Shown in pieces: positions 62,256-64,000 of a stretch of 64,000 nt of DNA. Below the pieces are notes generated by a model. That model was not told where the DNA came from. It made no database searches and was given only the letters and a program-made list of their open reading frames with translations. Source of the DNA: Spirochaetales bacterium Spiro_07. GTDB lineage: Bacteria > Spirochaetota > Spirochaetia > Treponematales > Treponemataceae. The stretch lies in NCBI GenBank assembly GCA_001603145.1, contig LVBI01000018.1, forward strand, positions 1 through 64,000, read 5' to 3'. Every line of letters starts with the position of its first letter. Position 1 is the stretch's first letter. The position numbers and the translations under genes are program-made.

Positions 62256-63211
62256 GCGGAACATTGCTTGAAGTTAAAGACCTCGAAGTTACGTTCAACG
62301 TGCTGCGCGGCCGCGAATATGTAGACATTCACGCCGTAAGGGGCATTTCATTCAGCATAGAAAAAGGCGAAATTCTCGGCATCGTCGGCGAATCAGGCTC
62401 GGGCAAAAGCGTTTCAACGCTTGCAGTGCCGGGGCTTTTGGGTGCAAACGCCACGGTCAAAGGCCACGCCTTTTATGAAGGCAAAGACTTGATTTCGCTT
62501 TCACCCAAAGAGCTGAAATATTACCGCGGCAGAAAAATCGGCATGATTTTTCAAGAACCTGGCCGTTCTTTCGACCCGCTGCAAAATATCGGCTCTGTCT
62601 TTCTTGAGTCTTTCCGCGTAATAGAGCCGGAAATTACAAAAGCTGACGCAATGCAGAAAGCGGCCGCGCTCTTAAAAGAGACAGGTCTTGCGAATGCTGA
62701 GGAGCGGCTTTCAAATTATCCGCACCAATTTTCGGGTGGCCAGCTTCAGCGCATCGGCATTGCACTTGCGCTTGCACAAGGCTGCGAACTTCTGGTTGCA
62801 GACGAGCCGACAACCGCGCTCGACGTTACAATTCAGGCGCAGATTGTTTCGCTGCTGCTTCAACTGCGGAAGACACGCAATATTTCGATTATATTCATAA
62901 GCCACAACATAGACCTTGTTGCGCACATCAGCGACAAGATGCTTGTTATGTACGGCGGCATGATTATGGAAAAAGGCACGGCGGAACAGATTTCAAAAAG
63001 CCCTGTGCATCCGTATACGCAGGCGCTTCTTGCCGCCGCGCCATCGTTCGGGGCGCATTACTCAACAAGCCGCCTCATCTCAATTCCCGGCAAGGTGACT
63101 GATCCGGCTCATCCTTCGGCGGGCTGCCCTTTCGCGCCAAGATGTGCACAAGCTTGCGGAGAATGTTGCACCGAATCATTTAAAGGAAGAAAATGCTATG
63201 AACGCACATGA
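62252..63211 (+). CDS. ABC transporter ATP-binding protein, DppD/OppD type
   Basis: 319 residues. Walker A GESGSGKS, Q-loop FQEPGRSFDP, signature FSGGQLQR, Walker B LLVADEPTTALD, H-loop ISHN, and the C-terminal peptide-transporter extension with a four-cysteine cluster (GCPFAPRCAQACGECC) that in relatives can bind an Fe-S cluster. Hydrolyses ATP together with the next gene product to power import. Confidence 0.93.
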   Translation: MSGTLLEVKDLEVTFNVLRGREYVDIHAVRGISFSIEKGEILGIVGESGSGKSVSTLAVPGLLGANATVKGHAFYEGKDLISLSPKELKYYRGRKIGMIFQEPGRSFDPLQNIGSVFLESFRVIEPEITKADAMQKAAALLKETGLANAEERLSNYPHQFSGGQLQRIGIALALAQGCELLVADEPTTALDVTIQAQIVSLLLQLRKTRNISIIFISHNIDLVAHISDKMLVMYGGMIMEKGTAEQISKSPVHPYTQALLAAAPSFGAHYSTSRLISIPGKVTDPAHPSAGCPFAPRCAQACGECCTESFKGRKCYERT

Positions 63212-64000
63212 AGCTGATGATAAGATTGTTCTTGAGGCGAGCCACATCAAGAAAAGATTCAACCTTGAAGCGGGCTTTTTTGCAAACTATGGCAAATTTG
63301 TCTACGCCGTGAACGATGTTTCTTTTTCGATTGGAAAAAATCAGACTTATGGCCTTGTGGGCGAATCTGGCTGCGGCAAGACCACAACCGCAAGAATGAT
63401 TGTGGGAATGTACAAGACCGACAGCGGAATTATAAGCTATAAAGGCAGCGACACCGCAAAGTTTTCGCGCGCAGAGCTGAAAGATTACCGCGAAAAGGTG
63501 AAGTACATCTTTCAAGACCCTGCCCGCTCGCTCAACCCGCGCATGAACATTTATCAGGTTCTCACGAGCGGCTGGCGTTGGTCTGCGCATTGGCAGAACC
63601 ATCAGGTTGCAAAGGAACAGGCGGCCGCAATTCTTGAAGAAACCGGCCTTTCGGCGGACGATCTTTACAGGCACCCGGCTGAATTTTCGGGCGGGCAGCG
63701 TCAGCGCATTTCGATTGCGCGCGCACTTATAATGCAGCCAGAAGTTCTAATCTGCGATGAGGTGGTTTCTGCGCTTGACGTTTCGATTCAAGGGCAGATT
63801 CTGAACCTCCTGCAGGATTTGCGCGAAAAGCGGAAGCTGACATATCTCTTTATAACGCATGATCTTAAGATTGCATGCTACTTCTGCGACAGAATCGGCG
63901 TAATGTACCGCGGCTGTCTTATGGAAGAAGCTGACGCATGCGACCTTTATAAGACGGCGGCGCACCCTTATACGCAGCTGCTTTTTGAGAGCGCGCAAAG
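63198..64000 (+). CDS. ABC transporter ATP-binding protein, DppF/OppF type, 3' end outside window
   Basis: The frame runs from ATG 63198 (MNAHEADDKIVLEASHIKKRFN) to the window edge, about 267 residues without a stop. Walker A GESGCGKTT, Q-loop FQDPARSLNPR, signature FSGGQRQR, Walker B VLICDEVVSALD and H-loop THD are intact. AAAGGAAG lies 8 bases before ATG and the gene overlaps its partner ATPase by 14 bases. It completes the five-gene importer. Confidence 0.92.
   Translation, partial: MNAHEADDKIVLEASHIKKRFNLEAGFFANYGKFVYAVNDVSFSIGKNQTYGLVGESGCGKTTTARMIVGMYKTDSGIISYKGSDTAKFSRAELKDYREKVKYIFQDPARSLNPRMNIYQVLTSGWRWSAHWQNHQVAKEQAAAILEETGLSADDLYRHPAEFSGGQRQRISIARALIMQPEVLICDEVVSALDVSIQGQILNLLQDLREKRKLTYLFITHDLKIACYFCDRIGVMYRGCLMEEADACDLYKTAAHPYTQLLFESAQ

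Overview
The window looks like part of a Treponema chromosome, probably a gut- or rumen-type host-associated species. This is inferred from gene content only. The signs are: many methyl-accepting chemotaxis proteins; an InlB-repeat/formylglycine-enzyme-like surface protein; a fragment of the PD-(D/E)XK 'putative transposase' family first named from T. denticola; a NADase-type glycan-binding protein; and fermentative, oxygen-sensitive metabolism. No rRNA, tRNA or CRISPR array was recognised.

Layout. 1-5.7 kb: an AT-rich gene fragment, a PurF-like enzyme lacking the usual glutaminase cysteine, AzlCD, a MATE transporter and NudC. 5.8-11.5 kb: a large InlB-repeat protein and the lysine-pathway operon dapA-asd with an attenuator-like leader. 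12-21.5 kb: a chemoreceptor, a cytoplasmic GH43 glycosidase and two GGDEF diguanylate cyclases, one with repeated PAS-like modules. 21.8-26.9 kb: an AT-rich exported protein, a TPP-riboswitch-controlled thiamine salvage operon (cytX-HAD-thiD) and a truncated transposase. 26.9-28.7 kb: paaK with an ACT-domain protein. 28.9-40.6 kb: a compact twelve-gene redox operon. 41-44.2 kb: uvrB, an MBL hydrolase and rpmB. 44.9-54.7 kb: four chemoreceptors separated by repeats. 55.7-64 kb: a large lipoprotein and an oligopeptide/nickel-type ABC transporter operon cut by the window end.

The most interesting metabolic system is the minus-strand operon mdh-fumC-hdrBCA-flxDCBA-frdBA-fdx. It carries oxaloacetate to succinate (malate dehydrogenase, fumarase, soluble fumarate reductase) in the same transcription unit as a complete HdrABC-FlxABCD module, a family known for flavin-based electron bifurcation from NADH. 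The inference is a soluble complex in which NADH drives fumarate reduction and perhaps ferredoxin reduction. The flavoprotein has an unusual N-terminal extension of about 100 residues and Asn where the covalent-FAD His normally sits. The dehydrogenase resembles LDH but has the Arg typical of malate specificity.

The most interesting non-coding signal is a family of modular palindromic repeats filling the gaps near 0.5, 21.6, 26.1, 44.5, 49.6, 52.3, 55.1 and 58.1 kb. Their stems differ between copies by paired, compensatory changes while loops and linkers stay constant, and their edge meets the stop codon of four unrelated genes to the base. Several genes also appear to be transcribed as leaderless mRNAs, with a -10 hexamer 5-7 bases before ATG.
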